Below the pieces are notes generated by a model, which searched no databases, was not told the origin of the DNA, and saw only the letters and a list, made by a program, of their open reading frames with translations. Of a DNA stretch of 64,000 bases, positions 9,023 to 17,443 are shown one piece after another. Every line of letters begins with the position of its first letter. Position 1 is the first letter of the stretch. The stretch lies in assembly GCA_963819905.1 (NCBI GenBank), contig CAWFXP010000009.1, positions 558,001 to 622,000 of the forward strand, given 5' to 3'. The translations under genes and the position numbers were made by a program. Origin of the DNA: CAWCQC01 sp963819905 (GTDB taxonomy: Bacteria > Actinomycetota > Thermoleophilia > Gaiellales > Gaiellaceae).

Positions 9023-9042
9023 GGGCGGGACCTGTCCCGCCC
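9019..9042. repeat. Dispersed palindrome copy A (GGGCGGGAC type)
   Basis: A 24-base element, GTAG then GGGCGGGAC-CT-GTCCCGCCC, with a 9-bp perfect stem. It overlaps the end of hemH and provides its TAG stop. Six related copies occur in the window (9019, 9074, 38766, 40710, 42638, 42676), in two stem variants. Confidence 0.85.
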
Positions 9043-9073
9043 AAAACCAGTCCGCGCGCCTGGAACGGCCTAC

Positions 9074-9101
9074 GTACGGGCCGGACAGGTCCGGCCCGTA
9101 C
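9074..9101. repeat. Dispersed palindrome copy B (GGCCGGAC type)
   Basis: A 28-base near-perfect palindrome, GTACGGGCCGGAC and its complement around a two-base centre, lying 31 bases after copy A and 17 bases before the stop of the convergent secreted-protein gene. It may also act as a transcription terminator for hemH or the facing gene. Confidence 0.8.
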
Positions 9102-9118
9102 GACCAACTCCCGGACCA

Positions 9119-9532
9119 TTAGCCCGGGCAGGGCGTCCTGTCGCCCGTCAGGTCGCGCAGGTAGGCCAGCGGCACGACCCCGCAGCCGACGCCGGAGGTT
9201 CCGTACGAGACCGTCACCCACCGGAACGCGCCGCTGGCCGTGGGTACGCGCTGAACGGCGAAGACCTGCGGCTGGACCTCGTCCTCGAACCCGCGCTTCG
9301 GGACCTCGTTCGCGAAGGCGAAGGGCGCGAGCTCGATGCCGTAGAGGCGAACGGACGTCACACGGATTCGCTTGATCTGGATCTTCGGACGGGTGCTTGC
9401 GGGAATCGTCCGGAGCACCGCCTGCGTGATCGCCCGCTTCTCAGCCTGTGTCGCCGGCCTCGCAGCTGTCGCCGCAGGAACGAGCAGCCCGAGCAGGGCG
9501 GCCGAGAGGGCGACGATCCGTGTGAGCCTCAT
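9119..9532 (-). CDS. Small secreted protein of unknown function
   Basis: I do not recognise a family. The 137-aa product starts with a clear Sec signal peptide (MRLTRIVALSAALLGLLVP, cleavage likely after ATAA near residue 23). The mature part is about 110 residues, basic at first (KRAITQAVLRTIP), with predicted beta structure and two Cys near the end (VGCGVVPLAY and the last residues TPCPG) that may form a disulfide. ATG at 9532 is preceded by GAGGAGG. It is 29 bases downstream of an ABC exporter permease on the same strand and may be co-transcribed with it. The reading frame is well supported by signal peptide and ribosome site. Confidence 0.65.
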   Translation of the reverse strand: MRLTRIVALSAALLGLLVPAATAARPATQAEKRAITQAVLRTIPASTRPKIQIKRIRVTSVRLYGIELAPFAFANEVPKRGFEDEVQPQVFAVQRVPTASGAFRWVTVSYGTSGVGCGVVPLAYLRDLTGDRTPCPG

Positions 9533-9561
9533 GATTCCTCCTCGTTGACGGCAGCAACACC

Positions 9562-10311
9562 CTAACCCTCCTGGGGCTCCCAGCGGAAGCTGCGCACCGC
9601 GAGGAGCGCGCCGGCGATCCCCCAGAGCGCCACCACGAGGATCGCCCGCCAGGAGGAGGCGAGGTCGTCACCGTCGACGAAGACGGACCGGATCAGGTCG
9701 AGCAGGTACGTCAGCGGGAGCACGTCCGCGATCGCCTCGAGGAATCCGGGCAGCGCGTCGACCGAGAAGAAGACGCCCGAGATGAAGATCATCGGCAGGT
9801 AGATGGCGTTGACGATCGCCGAGGAGCCCTCGCTCGAGCGCACGATGGCCGTGGTCGCCAGGCCGAGGGCCGAGAAGGCGACGCCCCCGAGGGCGAGCGC
9901 AACCGCCAGGGCGCCGGGTGAGCCGGGGAACCCGGCGTCGAGCACGTAACGGCCGATGAGCACCTGGGCGATCGCCTCGATCGCGATGACGACCAGGATC
10001 GACACGATGACCGCGCCGAGGTAGCCGGACGACGGCAGCGGCGTTCCCCGGACGCGCTTCAGGACTCCTGACTCCCGGCGGATGACCGTGTTGATCGCAA
10101 GCCCGGCGTAGGCCGTGGCCACCACCCCGAAGCCGAGCATGCCGGCGACGAGGTACGGGGCTGCCGGCACGCCGTCGATCGTGCTGTCGCCGTAGACGAG
10201 GCCGATGATGACGAGGAGGACGATCGGTAGGAGGAACGTGAAGAACGCCGACTCGCGGCTGCGCCAGAAGAGGCGCTGCTGGTTCGCGAGCTCGTGCAGG
10301 AACAGGCGCAT
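9562..10311 (-). CDS. ABC-2 type transporter permease
   Basis: Membrane subunit of an ABC exporter (drug or lipid type). The 249-aa protein begins MRLFLHELANQQRLFWRSRE, followed by a first helix FFTFLLPIVLLVIIGLVYG and five further hydrophobic helices; the segment NAIYLPMIFISGVFFSVDALP near residue 165 is the ABC-2 permease signature. ATG at 10311 overlaps the stop of the ATPase (ATGA), so the two form a translationally coupled pair. The substrate cannot be told from sequence. Confidence 0.87.
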   Translation of the reverse strand: MRLFLHELANQQRLFWRSRESAFFTFLLPIVLLVIIGLVYGDSTIDGVPAAPYLVAGMLGFGVVATAYAGLAINTVIRRESGVLKRVRGTPLPSSGYLGAVIVSILVVIAIEAIAQVLIGRYVLDAGFPGSPGALAVALALGGVAFSALGLATTAIVRSSEGSSAIVNAIYLPMIFISGVFFSVDALPGFLEAIADVLPLTYLLDLIRSVFVDGDDLASSWRAILVVALWGIAGALLAVRSFRWEPQEG

Positions 10312-11159
10312 CAGGGGTCCAGGCCGGTCAGCTCGAGGTAGACGTCTTCGAGCGTCGTCCGGTGCACCTCGAGCTCCTCGAGCTCGGTGCCGGACGCGAT
10401 CGCCTCGGCGGTCAGCTCGTGGAGAACGCGGGTTGGATCGTCGGTCCGGACGACGACCGGCTCGCCGGCCCGCCGGAAGCGGATCTCGACGACGCCGTTC
10501 GTCGACAGGAGCTCCTGCGGCGATCCGGTGGCGGCGATGCGGCCGTCGCGCAGGATCGCGAGCTGGTCGGCGAGCTGTCCTGCCTCCTCGAGGTAGTGGG
10601 TGGTCAGGAGAACCGTCGTCCCGAGCTCCCGCAGCGCGCGGATCGTCTCCCAGGCCCGCCGGCGGGCGGCGGGATCGAATCCGGTCGTCGGCTCGTCGAG
10701 GAAGACGAGCTCCGGATCGCCGACGAGCGCGAGCCCGAGGTCGAGGCGCCGAAGCTGGCCGCCCGAGAGCGTCCGCACGCGCGCGTCGCGCTTCTCGTCG
10801 AGCTCGACGAGGTCGATCACCTCGTCCACCGGACGGTGGCTGGGGTAGTACCCGGCGAAGAGGGAGAGAATCTCGCGGACGGTCAGCGCCGGATAGACCG
10901 CCGACGACTGGAGCACGATGCCGATGCGGGCGCGAAAGCTCGCCGGTGCCCCCCACGGGTCGTTGCCGAGGACGCGCACCGAGCCGCCGCTCCGTTGTCG
11001 GTAGCCCTCGAGGATCTCGACCGTTGTCGTCTTCCCGGCCCCGTTCGGGCCGAGGAGAGCGAACACCTCGCCGGGGTCGACCGCGAAGTCGAGGCCGTGA
11101 AGAACCTGTCGCGAGCCGTACGACTTCCGGAGGTCCGTGACCTCGATCGCGGGTTGCAC
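10311..11159 (-). CDS. ABC exporter ATP-binding protein
   Basis: ATPase of the DrrA/CcmA-like group, partner of the following ABC-2 permease. The 282-aa protein has Walker A LLGPNGAGKTTTVEILEG near residue 37, Q-loop GIVLQSS, signature RTLSGGQLRRLDLGLALVG near 135, Walker B ELVFLDEPTTGFDP near 157, the switch His in LLTTHYLEEAG near 190, and a C-terminal ELEVHRTTLEDVYLELTG segment typical of drug-export ATPases. GTG at 11159 overlaps the SixA stop by one base (TAGTG). Confidence 0.92.
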   Translation of the reverse strand: MQPAIEVTDLRKSYGSRQVLHGLDFAVDPGEVFALLGPNGAGKTTTVEILEGYRQRSGGSVRVLGNDPWGAPASFRARIGIVLQSSAVYPALTVREILSLFAGYYPSHRPVDEVIDLVELDEKRDARVRTLSGGQLRRLDLGLALVGDPELVFLDEPTTGFDPAARRRAWETIRALRELGTTVLLTTHYLEEAGQLADQLAILRDGRIAATGSPQELLSTNGVVEIRFRRAGEPVVVRTDDPTRVLHELTAEAIASGTELEELEVHRTTLEDVYLELTGLDP

Positions 11160-11560
11160 TACAGGTCGATCGCGACGGACGCAGCCGGTGGGAACGGCGG
11201 CTCCGGCTCGCCGGTGAGCACCGACGCGATCCTCCCGCAGTCGGGCTGGTGCCCGACGGCGATGACCGTCTCGCCGCGGGAGGTGGCTCCCCGCGCCGCG
11301 CGAGACACCGAGTCCGCGGTCGCGCCCGGGGCGAGCTCCTCGGCCACCCGCACCTCGCCGCCGAGCTCGCGGGCGAGCAGCGTCCCCGTCTCGCGGGCAC
11401 GGAGCAGAGGGCTCGTGATGACCACGTCGGGGCGCACGCCGTCGTCGCGGAGCCGAGCGCCGAGCCGTCGCACCTGCTCGCGGCCGTTCGGTGTCAGCGG
11501 ACGCAACTCGTCGGGATCGCCCGGTGCGGCCTCGGCGTGGCGGACGAGATAGAGCTGCAT
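11159..11560 (-). CDS. sixA: Phosphohistidine phosphatase SixA-like
   Basis: Histidine-phosphatase-superfamily enzyme of 133 aa. SixA removes phosphate from phosphohistidine, for example on phosphotransfer proteins. The N-terminal RHG motif reads LYLVRHAEAAPGDPDELRPLT, with catalytic His near residue 8; RARETGTLLARELGG near 55 and VIAVGHQPDCGRIASVLTG near 98, carrying the second catalytic His, complete the active site. The length matches SixA. It leads the operon with the ABC exporter. Its natural substrate here is unknown, as no histidine kinase is adjacent. Confidence 0.85.
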   Translation of the reverse strand: MQLYLVRHAEAAPGDPDELRPLTPNGREQVRRLGARLRDDGVRPDVVITSPLLRARETGTLLARELGGEVRVAEELAPGATADSVSRAARGATSRGETVIAVGHQPDCGRIASVLTGEPEPPFPPAASVAIDL

Positions 11561-11604
11561 TCCTCGGCTGATGGTAGCGCGAGGGCTTGTGGGATCCTCC
11601 AGCC

Positions 11605-12843
11605 ATGCGCCTTCGGGACTCGCTGGGCGCCCTCGGCGAGCGTCAGTTCTTCTTGCTCTTCTCGGGACAGGCGCTCTCGTTTCTCGGGGACGGCATGGTC
11701 GGCGTCGCCCTGGCCTTCGCCGTCCTCGACCTGACGGGGTCGGCTGCCGATCTCGGCTACGTCCTGGCGGCGCGGATGCTGCCGCTCATGGGAGTGGTGC
11801 TCCTGGGGGGCGTCGTTGCGGACCGTCTCTCCCGCCGCGCGGTCATGGTCGCCGCCGACGTGGCGCGTTTCGGGAGCCAGGCGATCCTCGCCGCTCTCCT
11901 CCTCGCGGGCCACGCCAGCGTCTGGCAGATCGCGCTGCTCCAGGTCGTCCACGGTGCCGCGAGCGGCTTCTTCTACCCGGCCTCGACGGCGTACGTGCCG
12001 ATGGCGGTGAGCGCCGAGCGCCTTCAGCAGGCGAACTCGCTGCTCGGGCTCGCCAAGTCGGCCGGGAACATCGCCGGCCCGGCGCTCGCGGGCATCCTCG
12101 TCGTCGCCGCGTCGCCGGGGTGGGCGATCGCCGTCGACGCTGCCACCTTCGGGCTCAGTGCCGCGTTTCTCGTCGCGATGCGCGTTCCCCGCCAGGCGCC
12201 GTTGCCGTCCCGGTCGTTCACCCAGGACCTGCGCGAGGGCTGGGGCGAGTTCCGGTCTCGTACCTGGCTCTGGGTGATCGTGCTCGCCGCCTCGCTCGTC
12301 AACCTCCTCTACGCGACGGTGACGGTGCTCGGCCCGAAGGTCGCCGAGGACGACCTCGGCGGCGCAGGCGCCTGGGCGCTCATCGTCACCCTCTCCGGCG
12401 TGGGATCGGTCGCGGGCGGGCTCGTGGCGCTGCGCCTGCGCTCAGACCGGCCGCTGTTCGTCGGCTCCGCCGCGCTGGCGTGCTTCTGCCTCACGCCGTT
12501 CGCCCTCGCGCTCGTCCTGCCCGTCTGGGCGATCGTGCTCACCGGCTTTCTGGGCGGCGCGGGGGTGAGCCTCTTCGTCGCCCTCTGGGAGACGACGCTG
12601 CAGCGCCACGTCCCGGCTGCGTCGCTCTCGCGGGTCAGCGCGTACGACGCGTTCGGCTCGCTGACGCTCTATCCGCTCGGGCTCGCGATCGCCGGCCCGG
12701 TCGCGGCCGTCCTCGGCACGTCCGAGACGCTCTGGCTGGCCGGTGCCTGCATTCTCGCTGTGACGACCGCGGTGCTCGCGGTCCGCGACGTTCGTTCCCT
12801 GCCGCCCCGTCCGGATCCCGTCCCTAGCATGGAGCCGCCGTGA
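11605..12843 (+). CDS. MFS transporter (EntS-like, MFS_3 group)
   Basis: Major facilitator protein of 412 aa with about 12 membrane helices. The start MRLRDSLGALGERQFFLLFSG leads into helix 1; the loop 2-3 signature reads GGVVADRLSRRAVMVAADV near residue 75, and YPASTAYVPMAVSAERLQQA near 130 is typical of the EntS-like group of proton-coupled exporters. ATG at 11605 chosen; an upstream in-frame GTG at 11587 adds six residues. GATCCT six bases before the ATG might be a weak -10 box. The stop overlaps the start of the GMC oxidoreductase (GTGA), implying one transcript. Confidence 0.87.
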   Translation: MRLRDSLGALGERQFFLLFSGQALSFLGDGMVGVALAFAVLDLTGSAADLGYVLAARMLPLMGVVLLGGVVADRLSRRAVMVAADVARFGSQAILAALLLAGHASVWQIALLQVVHGAASGFFYPASTAYVPMAVSAERLQQANSLLGLAKSAGNIAGPALAGILVVAASPGWAIAVDAATFGLSAAFLVAMRVPRQAPLPSRSFTQDLREGWGEFRSRTWLWVIVLAASLVNLLYATVTVLGPKVAEDDLGGAGAWALIVTLSGVGSVAGGLVALRLRSDRPLFVGSAALACFCLTPFALALVLPVWAIVLTGFLGGAGVSLFVALWETTLQRHVPAASLSRVSAYDAFGSLTLYPLGLAIAGPVAAVLGTSETLWLAGACILAVTTAVLAVRDVRSLPPRPDPVPSMEPP

Positions 12844-14450
12844 GCTCGCCTCCGCCTGCCGACGTCCTCGTGATCGGCGCCGGCGCCTCCGGCGGGGTCG
12901 TCGCCAAACGGCTGGCCGAGGCAGGCCTCTCGGTCGTCTGCCTCGAGCAGGGCGGCTGGCACAGCGCCTCGGAGTACCCGGACGAGCGCTCGCCCTGGGA
13001 GCTCATGCTCGCGAAGCCCTGGCACCCGAACCCGAACGTCCGGGCGCTCCCCGAGGACTACCCGTGCGACGTGTCGGCGGCGGAGATCTCACCGCTCATG
13101 TTCAACGCCGTCGGCGGGAGCACGATCCACTACACGGCGATCTGGACGCGTCTCGTCCCCTCCGACTTCCGCGTGCGAACACTGGACGGGGTCGCCGACG
13201 ACTGGCCCCTCTCCTACGACGACCTGCTGCCCTACTACGAGCGCGTCGACCTCGACATGGGCGTTTCCGGGCTCGGCGGCGATCCGGCCTACCCGCCCGG
13301 CGCGCCGCCGCCGCTCCCGCCACACCCGATCGGCGAGATGGGACGCCGCGCGGCTGAGGGGATGAACCGGCTCGGCTGGCACTGGTGGCCCGGGACGAAC
13401 GCGATCGCCTCGCGAGCGCACGGGCGGCTCGCGCAGTGCGAGCGCCGCGCCACGTGTCAGAGCGGCTGCCCGTCCGGCGCCAAGGCCTCGACCGACATCA
13501 CCCACTGGCCGGACGCGCTCGGACACGGCGCGCGTCTGGTCACCGGCGCACGCGTGCGGGAGATCGTGCTCGACGGGCGCGGACGCGCCTGCGGGGCTGT
13601 CTACGTCGACCGGCAGGGGGCCGAGCACCTCCAGCGGGCGGCGGTCGTCGTGCTCGCCGCGAACGGCGTCGGTACCCCCCGCCTCCTGCTCCTCTCGGCG
13701 TCGAGCCGCTTTCCCGACGGGCTCGCGAACACCTCGGGACTCGTGGGGAAGCGTCTGATGCTTCACCCGGCGGCCTCGGTCCTCGGCATCTACGACGACG
13801 AGCTCGGCAGCTGGCTCGGGCCGGCCGGACAACCGGTCGGCTCGCTCCAGTTCTACGAGGGCGACCCGGCCCGCGGCTTTCCGCGCGGAGCGAAGTGGGA
13901 TCTGATCCCCGGCTTCGGACCGCAGCTGCTCCTCTGGCGCCTGCCTCTCGACGAGACCTGGGGGCCGGCGATCCACGAGAACGTCCACCGGCTCGTGGGT
14001 CGCTCGTTCGACTGGTTCCTGACCGTCGAGGACCTTCCCGACGAGCGCAACGCAGTGACGCTCGATCCGGTGCTGACGGACGGTGACGGGATCCCGGCGC
14101 CGGCGATCGCCTACGAGCTCTCCGACGACTCCCGCGCGGCGCTCGAGTTCAACGTCGCGCGCGCCGTCGAGGCGCACCAGGCGGCCGGGGCGGTCGACAC
14201 GATCGTCTCGCGCGTCCACGCAGACTGCGGCTGGCACCTGCTCGGCACCGCCCGCGCCGGCGACGACCCCGAGACGTCCGTCTGCGACCCGTTCGGCCGG
14301 ACGCACGACGTTCCGAATCTGTTCGTGGTCGACGGCAGCGTCTTCGTGACGGCCGGGGCGATGAACCCGACGGCGACGATCTGCGCGTTCGCGCTGCGTA
14401 CTGCCGAGCACATCCTCGAGACGGCGTGCCTGCAGGAGGTGGCCGGGTGA
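12840..14450 (+). CDS. GMC family FAD oxidoreductase
   Basis: Flavoprotein dehydrogenase of 536 aa, like the large subunit of gluconate/2-keto-gluconate or sorbitol dehydrogenases. The FAD-binding Rossmann motif LVIGAGASGGVVAKRLAEAG is near residue 10, NAVGGSTIHYTAIWTRLVPSD near 85, a Cys-rich loop CERRATCQSGCPSGAKAS near 200, and the C-terminal GMC signature VDGSVFVTAGAMNPTATICA near 498 with the catalytic His region ADCGWHLLGTARAG near 460. It overlaps the MFS gene and, at its 3' end, a gene for a gluconate-dehydrogenase-subunit-3-like protein, so the pair likely forms one membrane-associated enzyme. Substrate unknown. Confidence 0.88.
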   Translation: MSSPPPADVLVIGAGASGGVVAKRLAEAGLSVVCLEQGGWHSASEYPDERSPWELMLAKPWHPNPNVRALPEDYPCDVSAAEISPLMFNAVGGSTIHYTAIWTRLVPSDFRVRTLDGVADDWPLSYDDLLPYYERVDLDMGVSGLGGDPAYPPGAPPPLPPHPIGEMGRRAAEGMNRLGWHWWPGTNAIASRAHGRLAQCERRATCQSGCPSGAKASTDITHWPDALGHGARLVTGARVREIVLDGRGRACGAVYVDRQGAEHLQRAAVVVLAANGVGTPRLLLLSASSRFPDGLANTSGLVGKRLMLHPAASVLGIYDDELGSWLGPAGQPVGSLQFYEGDPARGFPRGAKWDLIPGFGPQLLLWRLPLDETWGPAIHENVHRLVGRSFDWFLTVEDLPDERNAVTLDPVLTDGDGIPAPAIAYELSDDSRAALEFNVARAVEAHQAAGAVDTIVSRVHADCGWHLLGTARAGDDPETSVCDPFGRTHDVPNLFVVDGSVFVTAGAMNPTATICAFALRTAEHILETACLQEVAG

Positions 14451-14861
14451 CCCCCGAGGAGCGGACGACCTTCGCCGGGCTGGCCGACGTGCTCGTCCCG
14501 AAGGCCGCCGGCAGGCCGTCGGCCTCGGACGTCGGAGTCGAGGGCAGATGGCTCGACCGGGCGCTCGCGGCGAGGCCCGACCTCGCCGGGCCGCTCGCCG
14601 ACCTCGTCCGCGCCGCGGCAGGGCCGCGATCCCGAGGCCGAGATCCGGCGGCTTCGCTCGGGCGACCGGGAGGGCTTCGAGCTCCTCTTGCTCGTCGTCA
14701 CCGCCGCGTACTACCTGAGCCCCAAGGTGAGGCGCTCGATCGGCTACCCGGGACAGCGCCCGCACGAGGTCTTCCCCGACCAGGCCGAGCACGATCTGCG
14801 CGACGGTATCCTCGACCCGGTGATCGCCCGGGGCCCGATCTGGCGTCAGGTGCCCGGGTAG
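14447..14861 (+). pseudogene. Gluconate 2-dehydrogenase subunit 3-like protein, frameshifted
   Basis: The GTG start overlaps the GMC stop (GTGA). The first frame encodes TPEERTTFAGLADVLVPKAA and runs to about base 14617; after that the sensible protein continues in the next frame, QGRDPEAEIRRLRSGDREGF through VVTAAYYLSPKVRRSIGYPG to a TAG at 14859. Total length is 415 bases (3 x 138 + 1), so one extra base sits around CGCCGCGGCAGGG; removing one G there restores one continuous protein of 137 residues. It resembles the small, normally secreted partner of GMC dehydrogenases, here without a signal peptide. It could be a decayed gene or a sequencing/assembly error. Confidence 0.7.
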
Positions 14862-14863
14862 CC

Positions 14864-15813
14864 GTGGCGGGCGACGCTGTCATCGAGACCGTCGATCTGA
14901 CCAAGCGGTTCGGCTCGCTCAAGGCCGTCGACGGGGTCAGCCTGCACGTGCCTGCGGGGATCGCCTTCGGCTTCCTCGGCCCGAACGGCGCCGGCAAGAC
15001 GACGCTGATCCGCATGCTCCTCGGGCTGGCGCGGCCGACGAGCGGAGAGGTGACGGTACGCGGCGCACCCGTTCCGGGCGACACGAAGCGCGCGCTCGAA
15101 CGGGTGGGCGGGATCGTCGAGGAGCCGCGCTTCTACGGCTACATGACCGGCCGGCAGAACCTCGAGGCCTGGGCTGCGCTGCTCGGCGCAGAGGCGGGAG
15201 CTCGGATCCCGGCGGCGCTCGAGCGCGTCGGGCTCAGTGAACGGGCGAACAAGAAAGTGGATACGTATTCACAGGGCATGCGCCAGCGGCTCGGTGTCGC
15301 CCGCGCTCTTCTCAACGAGCCCGAGCTGCTCGTCCTCGACGAGCCGACGAACGGTCTCGACCCGGCCGGAATGGTCGAGTTCCGTGAGCTGGTGCGAGCG
15401 CTCGTCGAGGGCGAAGGCCGGACGGTGTTCATCTCGTCCCACCTCCTCGACGAGATCCAGAAGATGTGCGACCACGTCGCGATCGTGAATCACGGCCGCG
15501 TCGTCGTCCAGGGCTCGGTGCGCAGCCTGATCGAGGGCGGCAAGCGAGGCCTCGTGGTCGACGTCGACGACGTCGAAGGCGCCGCGCGCGTCATCGCGAG
15601 CTTCGACGGATCAGCCCTGATCGAGCGGCGGCCGGACGGCAAGGTGTTCGTCGCGACCGACCCGGCGAGAGAGACCGCCATCGCCCTCACGCGGGCTCTC
15701 GTCGAGGCGGGGGTCGGCGTGGCGAGCCTGACGGCGAGCGAGGAGTCGCTCGAGCAGCGCTACCTCGAGATCACCGGCGACGCCGGCTCGGGCGGAGACG
15801 GGGAGCGACGTGA
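14864..15813 (+). CDS. ABC transporter ATP-binding protein, 3' end frame uncertain
   Basis: ATPase for the ABC-2 permease that follows. From GTG 14864: VIETVDLTKRFGSLKAVDGV, Walker A FLGPNGAGKTTLIRMLLG, signature DTYSQGMRQRLGVARALLNE, Walker B ELLVLDEPTNGLDPAG, H-loop FISSHLLDEIQKM, and a C-terminal ESLEQRYLEITGD near residue 305 that normally ends such proteins. The frame then has no stop until 16633, overlapping the whole permease with Arg-rich shadow sequence. One added base near 15790-15805 would end the gene at the TGA 15811-15813 in a GTGA overlap with the permease, the pattern used throughout this window. I therefore give that end and suspect a one-base deletion. Confidence 0.75.
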
Positions 15814-16556
15814 TCATCGAGATGATCCGGCAGGAGACGCTGAAGATCATCCGCCGGCGCGGTCTTGCCTGGACGGCGTTCGGTCTTGCGCTCCTCGGCT
15901 CGATCGCGGTTCTCGTCACCTACTTCGTCATTCGAGAGGTGAGGCCGGAGGACTACACCTCCGGCGTCGACGCGCTCGACACCTCGACCGGCATCGTCGC
16001 CGTGATCGGCTTCGTCATGGCAATCCTGATCGGGGCCACGGCCGGAGCCTGGGACGTTCAGCACGGCACGTTCCGCTACCTCGTCCTCACGGGAACGCCC
16101 CGTCAGAGCCTGTACTGGGCCCGTGTCCCGGCGTTGGCGCTGGCGATCGTGATCCTGCTCGCGCCGGCAACCGTCATCGCGGTCGTGACGCCGTTCGTCC
16201 TCCCTCTCGCGGGGGCCGAGCAGGCAAGCGCCACGGACGTCGCTCGGGAGGTCTGGGGAATCTTTGCGCTCGCCTGGGTCTACGGCCTCGTCTCGTTCGC
16301 GGTGGGCGCCCTACTGCGATCGGTCACCGCGGGGATCGCTCTCGCCCTCGTCCTCAGCTTCGGGGGGTTCACCCTGCTCCTCCTGCTCGATCGCGTGAGC
16401 GAGACGCTCGGCGAGCTGGTCCTGCCGAACGCGCTGGATCGGCTGATCGGCGACGCCGATGCGCCGTCGCTCGGCGTCGCAGCCGCCGCCGTGGTCGTCT
16501 GGCTCGCGATCTTCCTCGGCGCTGGAGCCGTTCGGACCGCCCGAGCAGAGTACTGA
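15810..16556 (+). CDS. ABC-2 family transporter permease
   Basis: Membrane subunit of 248 aa. It begins MIIEMIRQETLKIIRRRG (GTG start at 15810) and has about six hydrophobic helices, including LAWTAFGLALLGSIAVLVTY and VIGFVMAILIGATAGAW, then DVQHGTFRYLVLTGTPRQSL, the cytoplasmic coupling segment found in ABC-2 permeases of the ABC2_membrane_2/NatB type. It pairs with the ATPase upstream. The final helix ends AAVVVWLAIFLGAGAVRTAR. Substrate unknown. Confidence 0.82.
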   Translation: MIIEMIRQETLKIIRRRGLAWTAFGLALLGSIAVLVTYFVIREVRPEDYTSGVDALDTSTGIVAVIGFVMAILIGATAGAWDVQHGTFRYLVLTGTPRQSLYWARVPALALAIVILLAPATVIAVVTPFVLPLAGAEQASATDVAREVWGIFALAWVYGLVSFAVGALLRSVTAGIALALVLSFGGFTLLLLLDRVSETLGELVLPNALDRLIGDADAPSLGVAAAAVVVWLAIFLGAGAVRTARAEY

Positions 16557-16569
16557 GCCCGCCGCTCCC

Positions 16570-16575
16570 TACACT
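16570..16575 (+). promoter_or_regulatory. -10 box TACACT for a leaderless phzF-family transcript
   Basis: TACACT ends six bases before the GTG start at 16582, too close for a ribosome site, so transcription probably begins at or next to the start codon. It is one of about a dozen such arrangements in the window. Confidence 0.55.
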
Positions 16576-16581
16576 TGCTCC

Positions 16582-17442
16582 GTGCCGAGCTTCCGCTACG
16601 TCGTCGCCGACGTCTTCACGGACACCCCGCTGACCGGGAACCAGCTCGCCGTGTTCACCGATGCGCGGGAGATCCCCGAGTCGCAGCTCGGGCCGCTCGC
16701 GCGGGAGATGGCGTTCTCGGAGTCCGTCTTCGTCTATCCGCCCGAGGGCGACGGGCACGTCCGCATCCGGATCTTCACGCCCGCCAACGAGGTGCCGTTC
16801 GCCGGGCACCCGGTGCTCGGGAGCGCGTTCGTGCTCGCCGGCCCGCTGCAGCTGGGGGAGATCCTGATCGAGACCGGAGTGGGGACGGTCGCCGTCGCGC
16901 TCGAGCGAGAGCGTGACCGGCTCGTCTTCGGCCGGATGAGCCAGCCGACACCGACCGTGGAGCCGTTCCCGGCGGCCGTACGCCTGCTCCACGTGCTCGG
17001 AGTCGAGCGCTCCGAGCTGCCCGTCGAGATCTACGACAACGGGATGCCGCAGGTCTTCGTCGCCCTCGCGGACGAGGAGGCAGTGGCGCGTGTGACCCCC
17101 GACATGGGCGCGCTCGCGCAGCTCCAGCACGAGGAGATGGCCACGATCGGCGGCGTGAACTGCTTCGCCGGCTCGGGCCGACGCTGGAAGACGCGCATGT
17201 TCTCGCCGGCGGACGGCGTGGCAGAGGATCCGGCGACGGGCTCGGCGGCCGGCTCGCTCGCCTGCCACCTGGCCCGCCACGGCCTGATCGCGTTCGGAGA
17301 CGAGGTCGAGATCTCGCAGGGGGTTGAGCTCGCTCGGCCGAGCACGCTCTACGCGCGCGTCGAGGGGTCGGCGGAGCGGATCGAGCGGGTCGAGGTCGGC
17401 GGATCGGCGGTCGTCGTCGCCCGCGGCGAGTTCCGCCTCTAG
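16582..17442 (+). CDS. PhzF family isomerase/epimerase
   Basis: PhzF-fold protein of 286 aa. Family members isomerise trans-2,3-dihydro-3-hydroxyanthranilate or related substrates; most homologues have unknown roles. It shows the N-terminal VVADVFTDTPLTGNQLAVF, the catalytic Glu in MAFSESVFVYPPE near residue 45, the FAGHPVLGSAFVLAG motif near 72 and the symmetric C-terminal DPATGSAAGSLACHLARHG near 218. The upstream extension of the frame is ignored because TACACT, six bases before this GTG, marks a leaderless start. It ends one base from the convergent cupin gene. Confidence 0.87.
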   Translation: MPSFRYVVADVFTDTPLTGNQLAVFTDAREIPESQLGPLAREMAFSESVFVYPPEGDGHVRIRIFTPANEVPFAGHPVLGSAFVLAGPLQLGEILIETGVGTVAVALERERDRLVFGRMSQPTPTVEPFPAAVRLLHVLGVERSELPVEIYDNGMPQVFVALADEEAVARVTPDMGALAQLQHEEMATIGGVNCFAGSGRRWKTRMFSPADGVAEDPATGSAAGSLACHLARHGLIAFGDEVEISQGVELARPSTLYARVEGSAERIERVEVGGSAVVVARGEFRL

Positions 17443-17443
17443 C

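Noticed and set aside
14864..16633. ABC ATPase as a genuine 589-residue protein overlapping the whole permease gene
   Set aside because: The extra 270 residues are Arg-rich shadow sequence without motifs, while the permease frame is clearly coding.
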